DNA of 64,000 nt from Owenia fusiformis. Lineage: Eukaryota; Annelida; Polychaeta; Sabellida; Oweniidae. This document shows, piece by piece, positions 1 through 10,805 of the stretch. The translations under genes were made by a program, and so were the position numbers. Numbering within the stretch: position 1 is the stretch's first letter; every line of letters begins with the position of its first letter. The stretch is taken from positions 38,256,867-38,320,866 of the forward strand of contig CAIIXF020000008.1 in NCBI GenBank assembly GCA_903813345.2, read 5' to 3'. The notes below the pieces were generated by a model, which worked only from the letters and a program-made list of their open reading frames with translations, did not search any database and had not been told where the DNA came from.

Positions 1-446
1 CCTGTCACCTGTCAACATTAAATGTTGAAATGAAAAGACTTCTCATTTTGTTTTCGTTTACAGAGTACATATGGGGTATATCGTAAAACAAATATAGTGA
101 CTGCCACATTTTCGGGAAATAGTGTAAAATGTTTTCCCTCGGGAATAACCTGGAGGAAAAATAATTTGCACTATTTCCCTCAATGGCAGTCACTATTTGT
201 ATATTAATTTCACCTCAGTCAGTCTTAAGAATCTGATTAGTTAAACGGCGAAGTCTCGAGATGTGATTGAACAAAACACAAACGCCTAGATAACGTGCAT
301 TTTCTCGAAAAATCTCACTCTGTAGCCTAGTAGGGAATGGTACCCATTTAAGTATGTTAAGTATGTTAATCCTGAGGGTTTTAAGATAATATTCTTCATG
401 ATATATGAATGTTTTGATATGCCATATTCTCATTGATTATTTCTAG

Positions 447-1167
447 ACTGATGACGAGATGGTTGAAGCCATGAAATTCACCTGGCAGAGAATGAAGGTA
501 AACTTTAGAGGCTAAATGACATGTATAAATGTAAAATCGAAGTTAAGGCAGACTGTCAGATAGTACAGACTTTGAATCTACACTAATAGTATACATGTTC
601 TTGGGCCTTTGGTAATCTCTTTTTGAAATGAGTTAAACGATGGTCTATTGTCGGCTGGAGTCATCACTTCAATGAGGGTAAAAGAAGGAAAAAAGTAAGA
701 AAAATCCTTTGAGAGTATATGTTGTCCTATTTTTTATTTTCTTAAGGTTGCCAAGATTAAAAAATGTTCAAATTTATAACATCAAAAGAAGTAGATAATT
801 TTGTTCTCAGTTTTGATCATATTTTTGTTCCACGTTTGGATATCTTATAACAGTGTTTTAACTTGTATAAAATAATACATGTATATGATCAGAATTGGTC
901 GCAATAAAGAAATATACATATAGTGTATTAATGGGTTTGGGTTAAGCGTGAACACACGCACATGTCTGACATGCACTGCACGAACCAATTTTCTGGGTTT
1001 TGCAATGCCTTTGTGTCATCTATTTCCAGTTGATGATAGAAGCGAGTTCTGCCGCAGGAGTTCACGCAGTTATGTCAGAACAAATGCGACAGTTAGACCC
1101 TTCACTAAAAAATATCGGAGTGATACTTTGTGGCGGAAACGTAGACGTTAATAACCTCCCTTGGTGA
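447..1167 (+). CDS. Serine racemase-like gene, 3' end only (upstream tandem paralogue)
   Basis: Two terminal exons are visible: 447-497 (51 nt, after ttctag, donor gtaaac) and 1030-1167 (138 nt, after ttccag, ending CCTTGGTGA). They match exons 7 and 8 of the complete gene at 3500-8861 in length, phase and most residues. The encoded end contains MVEAMKF, WQRMK, IEASSAAGVHAVMSE and ILCGGNVD and stops after NNLPW. This is the C-terminal part of a fold-type II PLP enzyme of the serine racemase / threonine dehydratase family; the GGN segment lies next to the cofactor. The catalytic lysine and all earlier exons lie off the left edge, so activity cannot be judged. Both exons are open and splice sites look good, so this is probably a live gene. 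Exon 8 is markedly more similar to its paralogue than the introns are. Confidence 0.85.
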
Positions 1168-2151
1168 ATACCGCAAACCTTCTTGAGGACTTCGTGGACC
1201 TCCGAGAGCTGTAAATCATTGAAACTTATTTGACACTAGGGAAAATATAGCACATAAGGCTCAAGGTGATGCATATACAGGGTTTTAACCTCAGAACTAT
1301 ACACTACATGTACCATATATGAATTATTTACATTTGTGAATATACGTTTTAAAGATTTATGAATACTATATATACTTTTGATATTTTACATTTTGTATTT
1401 TTATGTAACCTAATATCAAGTTTAAATAAAATATAAACATATTGAATCTACATTATGTGTCATATTAAATCAATAAAACATATGCTGGTCGTAAACCCAT
1501 GTGCGTTTTTAAAAAAGAAAGATGGGTACATCAAAATGTGCATTGTGGAGGCCCAACTATTCTGACAGCCCAAGTGTTATAAAAATCTAAGATCACTTAT
1601 TGTTATTAGATCTGAAAATTCACACCAGGGAAAAAATATTGGTCCTTTTTGGAAATTTGGACCCACTTTATGAAAAAGTGGGATCTTTTTCGAAATTGAT
1701 GCCAATTTTCAGCTAATAAGTCTATACACGCCGGTATGTATTTATGGTCACTATTTATTTAGTAAGTCTAAGCTTACAGGTAGACATCTAGATCGGTGAA
1801 ACGAGGACAACATTTCTTGGGGAATATTGGCTTTTAGATAGACATAATTTCTTTCTGGGATTATGTACATGAATATGCCCCTCTTCATCAACAGCAACCA
1901 AAACAGGAAAACGATATTGGCTCTCTTTAAAATGAATGCACATGGAGACATTAATTGTTTCAAGTGTTTTAAACAAATGATACCCATGGTTATGTAAAGT
2001 AATGGCAAGTGTGTGTATAGGGAACAAACTCTGATACCTATCTGATACCTATATCTATATCCAATCACAGTTAAATTATTTCTGGTTTGGAAAAATATAA
2101 GTTAAAGAAACGAGTTGAAAGAAAGTCAGAAATATCAGAATTTATGATATA
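1168..2151. other. Intergenic, no gene seen; contains an imperfect hairpin
   Basis: After the candidate polyA signals, the only structure noticed is an imperfect palindrome around 1640-1707, centred on cccacttt / aaagtggg with flanking arms that also pair partly (ggtccttttt / atctttttcg). It resembles a decayed short inverted-repeat element. Small ORFs on the minus strand near 1751-2068 show no recognisable motif or codon structure. Confidence 0.4.
1425..1477 (+). terminator. Candidate polyadenylation signals of the upstream racemase paralogue
   Basis: AATAAA at 1425-1430 and again at 1472-1477, about 260-310 nt after the stop at 1167. Placement fits a short 3' UTR. No cleavage site can be read directly. 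Confidence 0.45.
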
Positions 2152-3025
2152 CACTCCCCTCCATAAGTTTGGCAACCTTTTTCCTCCATTGAACTACGTG
2201 TTAAAGCCTCTTTACCTTTGAATTTTTATTTACTTAACCGGCGATAAAATAACTTATAATATTGATGGAAACGTAACTTGACTTTATTTCCAATACCTTC
2301 AAATTTTCTCAATTTTTTTTCTCAATTACAATAGGTCGAAAATTGATGATTAATTTTAGGAAATTTTGAAAATCGTCATTCCCACGTAATCTAATGGGAA
2401 ATGAAGGGTTCGAGGCCAATCAGAAATCAGGATATCTTTTCAGTAAAGGATTCAGCAAAAATATTTTTATATAGAAAATTGAATTGTCTAACTTTTTTGA
2501 ACACTAAGTGTTTAGTTTATTTGATGAATATTAAAGTTACAGCGCTTCAAAGTCATTTTTGAAAATAATTTTTCGCCTCCTGTGTTATTTCAATGGGAGA
2601 GGTTTTTTGAAAAACAATTTTGACTTTAAAGCCCTATAACTTTGTTGAACCTGAAGAAACATATCAATTTTTTGTTAAATAAAGCTAGCAAATTCAATTT
2701 CCTGCCTAACTCGTATTTTGTGCAAGGACTGTGATGGATGGATATTCTGTCATATGACTTGTGGCAAACCTACCATTTCCCATTGGTTAACATGGGAATG
2801 TCGATTTTGAAAAATTCATCAAATTTATCATCAATTTTCGACCTATTGTAATTGAGGAAAAAAATTGAGAAAATTTGGAGGTATTGGAATTAAAGTCAAA
2901 TTACGTTTCCATCAATAGTATAAGTATTTTCATCGCAGGTTAAGTAAATAAAAATTCAAAGGTAAAGAGGCTTTAACACGTAGTTCTATGGGGGGAAAAG
3001 GTTGCCAAACTTATGGAGGGGAGTG
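2152..3025. mobile_element. Tc1/mariner-like non-autonomous element with long inverted repeats
   Basis: Starts CACTCCCCTCCATAAG and ends with its exact complement, flanked on both sides by TA (2150-2151 and 3026-3027), the target duplication of the Tc1/mariner superfamily. The inverted arms extend imperfectly for about 230-250 bp (2152-2400 against 2775-3025), sharing blocks such as gtaaagaggctttaacacg and tcgaaaattgatgat. About 874 bp long, with no transposase ORF, so it would need a helper in trans. It lies between the two tandem racemase genes. Confidence 0.75.
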
Positions 3026-3027
3026 TA

Positions 3028-3499
3028 CATGCATTTGTCAGCATCATTCCACACTCCATGCCATCATGGGCTCTACAATTCAAACGGTTAAAAAGGCTTT
3101 ATTTCAGTATGGTTTCAGGATTAAAAACCCTTGCTATCGTTTAATATTAACTTTTTCGAAAAATATGATATCCTATTCCCTCTGTACATTTTGAGATGAA
3201 ACCTGCAGAAGATCTAGAGTAACGGGTAACAAATACCCCGTGTAAATCTCGAATAACTAGCAGACTATGTGGTTATATTCGTCCGAACATAAACTTGCAC
3301 CTGACACTGAACGCTACGTCGTCCGATAACAAATGAATTGATTACATATCTAAATGTTCGAACTAATCAAGAGTGGAACTAATCTAGTATTACTCGACTA
3401 ACAGAAAACTAATAAAGTTCTGTTGAAAGCCCATGGAATAACGAATGGGGAAACCCGGAAGTACGTAGTACTAAGGGAATCCCCAAAATCAAAACAAAT
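3028..3499. promoter_or_regulatory. Presumed promoter / 5' UTR region of the complete racemase gene
   Basis: This stretch lies between the Tc1-like element and the start codon at 3500. No TATA box or CpG-dense core was recognised. A further 5' non-coding exon cannot be excluded. Placement rests on position only. Confidence 0.3.
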
Positions 3500-6400
3500 A
3501 TGTCATTTCCAGTGTCACTTCAAGACATTATCAAGGCTCATCAACGGATTGCCAAACATATACACAGGACCCCAGTGCTCACGTGTACTACAATTGATAA
3601 TCTAGTCAACAGGAAGGTATTCTTCAAAGCTGAAAACTTGCAGAAAACAGGATCATTCAAACCGAGGGGTGCTCTGAATTCTGTAAGTTTAGGACGTTCA
3701 GCTTTGCTCACACAACACAAATGGCAGAATTTTTCTTAGAAAATACATCCTAAAGAAGAAAAATTCTGCCATCTGTGTCCCTTAGACTATATCCTCTAGT
3801 CTGAAATTTTTGGAAATTTGGAATGAAAATATTCAGACTGAATTTTCAGGAAATTCAGTCTATTTGATATAGACTAGGTGCTCCCATGGGCTCTATCAGA
3901 GGTAGAGCCTCCCTGCCTAATAAGAGTGCGGGGTTTACCTTCTTCTAAGGCCACTGTATTGGCTAGAGACTCGAGTAATGCGCGGTCGTCCTGCAAACTT
4001 GCAATGTTGTATTACTTGATATAGTAAAAGTACAAGGATACCATTGGCAAGGATGTACCTCTTTCAAGGGCTGGATGCTGCTGGCTCTAACAGATTTTTG
4101 TCTTTAGTCACTTTATTGTATCGCAATGTCATTTAATGTCCTGAACCTATAGAATAAGTTCAATCAGTCCCTTGTCCTATAATTTCACCTCTTTAAAAGA
4201 GATCTTCATCTACATGTAGTTAGCAGGATTTGTGCATCTGGGTGGATGCTCAATCATTATATTCTACGGTAATTCTGATGATTTGAGAGCCTGTCACGAT
4301 ACTTGATGAAGCATTATGATATCATAGGAACTTAAGCACCTTCTTATGGAGAAATTGTGTCTTATAAAGGAAAGGACATAATGATATGTATTATACAGTC
4401 TATTCCAGATTGTCTAGTATATGGCGCTACATATTCCATATGATGATCTCTATGTATAGTTTGTTCATGTTGAATCTCCTGTATATGTACACACAATAGT
4501 ATGTCTCATTGATCACAAATGAATACACATTATGATGTTTATTTCAGATCTTGAAGTTGAAAGAAGAACATTCCAAAGTAGCTGGAATTGTAAGTGAATT
4601 TCTCACATAAAGATATAATAAAAAGAAACTTACTTAACTTATCGCACGGTGCATTTTCATTTCTTCTCAGAGTCAATAGGCCAAATGTGCAATCACATGA
4701 TAGACATTTTTAGATCTCTCCAAAGAGGTTATAACAAATCTAGAAAAGAGGGTGTATACAATTTCTCATAAATATCTATAAAGAATGTTATTTTTAATAT
4801 TTTTATCTTAAAATTTAAAAGCATTTGATATTTAACCAATCTAGGCTAAATTTTGTTTGGGTGATCACGAACAGTATATCTAAGCGCCTCTCTTATCCTA
4901 GCATCTCTCAATGGAAACACTTTTACATGGTCCATTTAATTCTCATTTCTCCCATTAATTCACATATTAAGAAAACTAGAAATATGAACACCAACTAACC
5001 TGAACACTTTTGACCATCTCTAATGGTATTCAGACAAGACAGGTTTTACTGTATATTTTTTCAAAGCCTGACTATAGCCAATAATATGAAACATCAAATC
5101 TTATAAGTATGTTATATTTCTTCAGGTGACGCATAGCAGTGGGAACCATGGACAAGCTGTAGCATGGGCTGCCAGATTGGCCGACCTTCCCTGCTGTGTT
5201 GTGGTACCACAAGGAACTCCAGAGGTCAAAGCACAGGCAATTAAAGGTTATGGGGCAGACTTGGTATACTGTGATCCCAGTCCTACATCGAGGTGCAATT
5301 TTGATTATATTGTATTATATTTAGAATTTTCACAAAAGGAGGCCATATCTTTATATGATCCATTGGCTAATTTATGTATTTTCAGTATAATGCCCATGGG
5401 CATTTATTTGAGAAATATCAATTAATGTCCAATTAACCAGCTTTTCATAAATACGACTGCTAGGTTTCATTGACGACTGTTTCAAGACTGTTTAAAATCC
5501 CAAGGCGGCATTATAATTGCCTTCAATACCAATTCAAAACAGTCCCCATGGGCCTTTACAATGAGGGAAAACATACCAAGAATTTTAGACACAATTTTCT
5601 TTCATGTGCTCGGTGCAGTTTTTATAATGTATGTATATATAATTTCAGAGTGGAAACATGTGACAAGATAGCGAAGGATAAGGGCTATTTCATTGTTCAT
5701 CCCTATGATCAATACAACACTATAGCTGGTCAGGTGAGTACAATGATTGAATCCCATTTCAAAATACCAATCATTAACATAATGCAAGGTTGCTGGATCA
5801 AAATGTCATATTTTGCAAATCATACACGAATGTCATGAGGATCAGAACCCACTCTCTATCTCTCAAAGTGTATGATAAACATTGAAATGATAAAGTTAAT
5901 GTAAAAATGAATTTTATTTTGATTTAGTATCATTCCTCCACATGACACATTTACATCTGACCAGGTATACAGCTTTTTGTACCCTCGGAATGATTGTACA
6001 ATGGGACTAATAAGGTCACAATTAAAATGTTAAATGAAAATGTCAATTTTTTTAATTTGTTGATTCAGTAATCACTAGAGTTTAAAGACAGTGTATTGGT
6101 TTTCAATATAAATGGCAAAGCTAAGTAATTTCAACCCTCCTTGCTTGCTTGATTTGCAGGGCACAATGGCAGTTGAGTTCCTAGAGGAAGTGCCCGAGTT
6201 AGACGCTATTCTGGTGCCAATAAGCGGGGGAGGGATGACATCTGGTATTGCTATAGCAGCCAAAGCAATCAAACCAAGCATTAAAAGTCAGTAAAATTTT
6301 CTTTTTGCAATATTTGCTGTCGACTGTAGTGTTAGCCTTGCCCATTTTTACTTATTTGATCTTGAATTATTACCATAATAGAAATTAAGACAAGTAAAAG

Positions 6401-8861
6401 AAACCGACTTGGGCAAGGCTATTAGTGTATTTGCATTGGATTTCCATTTTCACAGTATTTGCAGTAAAGTTTACATTTTAATAGTAGAATTTGCATTTTT
6501 TACTTGAGTTACAACAGTGGAAATAATAGCACTGTATTTGCAGTAAAATAGAATTTTACAGTATTTGCTACACAATTTACATTTTTAGTGGAATTTACAT
6601 TCTTACACTTATTTTTTTTCTTTTTTCACAGTATTTCCAGTGGAACCCCTGGGTAAAGAACTAGGACCTTGTCTCAAGGAAAAGGCAAGGTTATGGAAGA
6701 ATCCCCCCCAATTTGTTGACACAATTGCAGAGGGAATCCGGACCCAACAACTTGGACATTTAACATTCCCTATCGTGTGTGAATTGGTTGAGAAACAAGT
6801 TTTTACTGTGGTAAGCACAATCTCAAAGTTTTTTAAACTGATGGTTCCCACAATTGTGCCAATCCATTTTGTAATCTACAAGAAATCTCAATCAGGCAAG
6901 GACTTTTCATTCAGAAAGAACTTTGAATGAACTTTTGGTTTGGAAATTTTGCTCACAAGATAAAACTAAGAATCTTCTAAAAAAACTTTTTATATTTAAT
7001 TGAATACATTTTTGTATTCAGTTCCAATGTAATCTTAGATTGGTTGCATGTCTTACATTGGTTGCATATCTTACATTGGTTGCTTATCTTAGATTGGTTG
7101 CATGCCTTACATTGGTTGCATATCTTACATTAGTTGCATACCTTACATTGATTGCATACCTTACATTGGTTGCTTATCTTAGATTGTTTGCATGTCTTAC
7201 ATTAGTTGCATATCTTACATTGGTTGCATACCTTACATTGATTGCATATCTTACATTGGTTGCATACCTTACATTGATTGCATATCTTACATAGATTGCA
7301 TATCTTACATTGATTGCATATCTTACGTACATTGGTTGCTTATCTTACCTTGATTGCATATCTTACATTGATTGCATATCTTACATTGGTTGCATATCTT
7401 ACATTGGTTGTATATCTTATATTGGTTGCATACCTTACATTGATTGCATATCTTACATAGATTGCATATCTTACCTTGGTTGCATATCTTACATTGGTTG
7501 TATATCTTACATTGGTTGCATACCTTACATTGATTGCATATCTTACATAGATTGCATATCTTACCTTGATTGCATATCTTACATTGATTGCATATCTTAC
7601 CTTGGTTGCATATCTTTTATTGATTGCATATCTTACCTTGGTTGCATATCTTACACTGGTTGCATATCTTACATTGGTTGCATATCTTACATTGGTTGCA
7701 TATCTTACACTGGTTGTGTATCTTACATTGGTTGCTTATCTTACCTTGATTGCATATCTTACATTGATTGCATATCTTACCTTGATTGCATATCTTACAT
7801 TGATTGCATATCTTACTTTTGTTGAATATCTTATATTGGTTGCATCTCTTACACTGGTTGCATATCTTACATTGGTTGCATATCTAATATTGGTTGCATA
7901 CCTTACATTGGTTGTATATCTTACATTGATTGCATATCTTAGATTGGTTGCATATCTTATATTGGTTGCATATCTTTTATTGGTTGCATATCTTACATTG
8001 ATTGCATATCTTACCTTGATTGCATATCTTACATTGGTTGCATATCTTACATTGGTTGTATATCTTACATTGATTGCATATCTTAGATTGGTTGCATATC
8101 TTATATTGGTTGCATCTCTTACACTGGTTGCATATCTTACATTGGTTGCATATCTTTTATTGATTGCATATCTTACCTTGGTTGCATATCTTACACTGGT
8201 TGCATATCTTACATTGGTTGCATATCTTACATTGGTTGCATATCTTACACTGGTTGTGTATCTTACATTGGTTGCTTATCTTACCTTGATTGCATATCTT
8301 ACATTGATTGCATATCTTACCTTGGTTGCATATCTTACATTGATTGCATATCTTACTTTTGTTGCATATCTTATATTGGTTGTATATCTTTTATTGGTTG
8401 CATATCTTACATTGGTTGCATATCTTACATTGATTGCATATCTTTCTGTTTTTAGAGTAACAAAGAGATGGTAGAAGCTATGAAGTTCGTTTGGCAGAGG
8501 ATGAAGGTAAATTTTGTTAATATTGTACATGTACTTGATTTGAAATCTTAAGTCTCATTTGTGAAATAGGGGTGAACAATTTGAACTGTTGACCATACGC
8601 TACCCTAAATATTTCATAGACTAATAATTTTCTTAAAATGACATTTTTCTGATTCAAAAGCATTCTCACTCACTATATGCAACGTTACATAAATATCCAA
8701 GCAAGGGACATTTTATTTTTCAGACAGTAATAGAGGCGAGTTCTGCCGCAGGAGTTCACGCCGTTATGTCAGAAGAAATGCGACAGTTAGACCCTTCACT
8801 TAAAAATATTGGAGTTATACTTTGTGGCGGAAATGTCGACATTGACAATCTTCCATGGTGA
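3500..8861 (+). CDS. SRR: Serine racemase-like PLP enzyme, complete 8-exon gene (323 aa)
   Basis: Exons 3500-3682, 4548-4589, 5126-5292, 5649-5733, 6160-6286, 6632-6810, 8456-8506 and 8724-8861 join in frame with GT-AG borders to 323 aa (vertebrate serine racemase is about 340). The start is the first ATG in frame ahead of the conserved N-terminal region. Visible signatures: GSFKPRGALN with the PLP-binding lysine at 54; THSSGNHGQA with the candidate second catalytic serine at 80; the glycine-rich phosphate loop SGGGM (181-185); Glu206 in VEP; and LCGGNVD near the C-terminus, where Cys312 occupies the cofactor-contacting serine position. The family interconverts L- and D-serine and also eliminates water to give pyruvate, in the cytosol. 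Residues around 150-152 read YDQ, not the triple serine reported for invertebrate aspartate racemases, so serine racemase/dehydratase is the better guess. The sixth intron holds a large minisatellite. Confidence 0.9.
3683..4547. other. Racemase intron 1, no further gene
   Basis: Bounded by donor gtaagt at 3683 and acceptor tttcag before 4548. The part around 3870-3990 (gggctctatc, gccactgtattggctagagactcgag) has a loosely related inverted copy near 21120-21210, so it probably contains an old dispersed repeat. No ORF of note. Confidence 0.4.
4871..5053. repeat. Copy of the ACAGTwAAACCTGT dispersed repeat family
   Basis: Ends in acaggttttactgta and contains the family's hallmark internal phrases (tatgaacacc, ctgaacacttttg). 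Left end decayed (acagtatatc). Lies in racemase intron 2. Related copies occur at 19949, 31290, 33580, 36477, 47516 and 56295. Confidence 0.55.
6330..6415. repeat. Small hairpin with AGCCTTGCCC / GGGCAAGGCT arms
   Basis: Inverted arms tagccttgccca and tgggcaaggcta enclose about 60 bp in racemase intron 5. Immediately after it (about 6430-6630) lie several degenerate copies of a cagtatttgcagtaaa phrase that run up to the exon 6 acceptor at 6631. Confidence 0.5.
7029..8441. repeat. 18-bp minisatellite (about 78 copies) in racemase intron 6
   Basis: Tandem copies of an 18-bp unit close to ttacattggttgcatatc run almost without a break for 1.4 kb. Variation is mainly ggttg/gattg, acatt/acctt and catatc/cttatc. 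A higher-order period of 540 bp (30 units) is visible: 7621-7740 is identical to 8161-8280. Because 18 is a multiple of three and the unit lacks stops in several frames, long spurious ORFs cross it (for example 7310-7825 and 7566-8474); these are not genes. The array ends 14 nt before the AG of the exon 7 acceptor. Confidence 0.95.
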
Positions 8862-8946
8862 AAATCCATTAAAAAATGGTGCACAATTTTAAAATGATGA
8901 AATAGTGATAATCTGTATAAAAGAGGTGCTCAATTTTTTTAATGAT

Positions 8947-9320
8947 AATAAAAATGGCAAAAAAGCTGGGAATCAGAAAAGACTTTTCGAGACTCTGATC
9001 GTGATGATTGATGGCAATCGGACAATAGACCAATCTAATTGGTTATGATGGCATTCATACAATTCCAGGGCAGATAAGGATTAATTTATTGCTAACTTAC
9101 AAAAAATGTAATACAATTTGCAAACATTATTATCTGTCGGAAAGGGCTATTGTATGAAAAAATTTAAAAATGATGAATTCACTTAATTACACTGCCCTAG
9201 AATAATTAGTAGATCTATAGCATTATATGCTCATTAAAACTATTTTTCTAAGTCAGATACATTATTTTCAATATTTATTGTATATATATGTAATTTCTAA
9301 GATGACATTTTAAGAATAAA
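8947..9320 (+). terminator. Candidate polyadenylation signals of the complete racemase gene
   Basis: AATAAA at 8947-8952 (about 85 nt after the stop) and at 9315-9320. Either could serve; they cannot be ranked from the sequence. Confidence 0.4.
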
Positions 9321-9764
9321 GCTTTATCTAAAATTACTCATGATCAACCATGTTCCATTCAATAGAAATAACTCAATCAGTATTCAAGTGTGAATGAGGC
9401 TTGAACCGATTCACATCATTTCATACAAGGGGAGCAAGGACTCCTATAGATGGCAGTTAACTACTAGGTTGTTATCTGGCACATTGGTTTGTGTGTAAAT
9501 ATTGCTGTTTGAAAACTTCAAATTCACTACATTTATCAAATAAATATCAAATTTTCTTTCATTATTATTTACAAACATGTTTTAAGATTCAAAATCATAA
9601 GGTTTTGGACATTTTTAATAAAATTTATCTTGGGAGATTTTTAGAGCAATTTTAACATGTTAAAGTATGCTATTAATGCATCTTTATTTTAAGAAATTAT
9701 GCCTTAATATTTGACACTTTTTAAATCATTCAATTTACTATCAAAATGTCATGACCATCAAACT

Positions 9765-10063
9765 GATAGTCACAATGTTACAGCACTTTAATGAACATGC
9801 TCCAGGTGTGGCCATCATTGCACTGTTACAGTGGGCAAACCTGCACGTTTTGTCCAAAATGACTTCTACCTCTGGAGACACACCAAAGATAGAGTGTACA
9901 AGAATGACTTCAGGACAACTGCAGACCTCAAAAGGGAGATCATTCGTGTCATTCAGGCCATACCTGCAGTCCAGTCTTTGACAACTTGCGCAGGTTTGCC
10001 TACAGTGCAATGATGGCCACACCTGGAGCATTTTGTTCAAAGTGCTGTAACATTGTGACTATC
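9765..10063 (+). pseudogene. Relic of a Tc1/mariner-IS630-type transposase between inverted arms
   Basis: Inverted arms 9765-9843 and 9991-10063 are about 75-80 bp and nearly identical (gatagtcacaatgttacagc and its complement). The open frame from 9831 encodes about 36 residues with DFYLWRHTKDRVYKNDF followed by DLKREIIRVI. This is the characteristic end of Tc1/mariner-IS630 DDE transposases (usually D-F/Y-LWG-x-V/L-K-D-x-VY). The catalytic DDE core is absent, so this is a dead internal-deletion derivative or fragment. Read-through of the right arm gives a meaningless tail. Confidence 0.65.
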
Positions 10064-10083
10064 TTTATTGTGATGGTAATGAC

Positions 10084-10120
10084 CTTTTTTTTTGGGGGGG
10101 GGGGGGGGGGGGCGGGGGGT
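10084..10120 (+). repeat. T/G homopolymer tract with G-quadruplex potential
   Basis: A run of T is followed by about 19 consecutive G, one C, then six G. The length is likely uncertain in any assembly. Confidence 0.8.
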
Positions 10121-10544
10121 TGAAGAATGAGACTCTACAAAAGGTACTTTTACATCATGGTTATTGAATCGCTCTATTCAGGAAGTTATACATAATTTTG
10201 ATAAAGTATCCAGTCCCGTCATGTCTTTGTTAGCTCCATACATTACGAAGCATATGTAACAGAACCAACATCCCTTTTTATTTAGATACAACTAGAGCTA
10301 TTATTTTTATATCAATTTATTCATTCATTTATTACTACATATTACACAAACATTCATTATTTTCTGTACAAGTGATAAATAAAGCTTATTCTCATTTTCA
10401 TTTCATATTTGGCAATCATTTATTCTGACTTCAACACTGATATTGAAATATCAGAACATCACTGTTAATTTATTTATTAATTTCAATATTAATTCTCAAG
10501 GATGTACTACCCTAGAACCAGTTAACACATTCATAAATCAACTG

Positions 10545-10805
10545 GTTGACATGACCAGATTGACATGACATTTTCATATTGACATGACTTGACTTTATTA
10601 TTGACCTGACATTTATACTGATGTGGCTATGATGACAATTGACATGGCAATATTGACTTGACCATATTGACATGACAACATTAACATCCTACAATATTGA
10701 CTTGACATTATTGACTGGAACATACAGACATGGTCAACCTGACATCAGCACATTGACATGACTATATTGACATGACATACCAATCCTACGGACATGACTA
10801 CATTG
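10545..10805. repeat. Degenerate TTGACATGAC simple-repeat region
   Basis: About a dozen and a half imperfect copies of a 10-14 bp phrase (ttgacatgac, ttgacttgac, attgacatgaca) lie in loose tandem. Intergenic. Confidence 0.7.

Noticed and set aside
7029-8441. CRISPR-like array
   Set aside because: Units are contiguous 18-mers without unique spacers, in a eukaryotic intron; a plain minisatellite.
7310-8474. Long ORFs of 171 and 302 aa with LTLVAY / YIGCIS repeats
   Set aside because: They are translations of an 18-bp minisatellite inside a well-defined intron; several frames are open and nothing but the repeat supports them.
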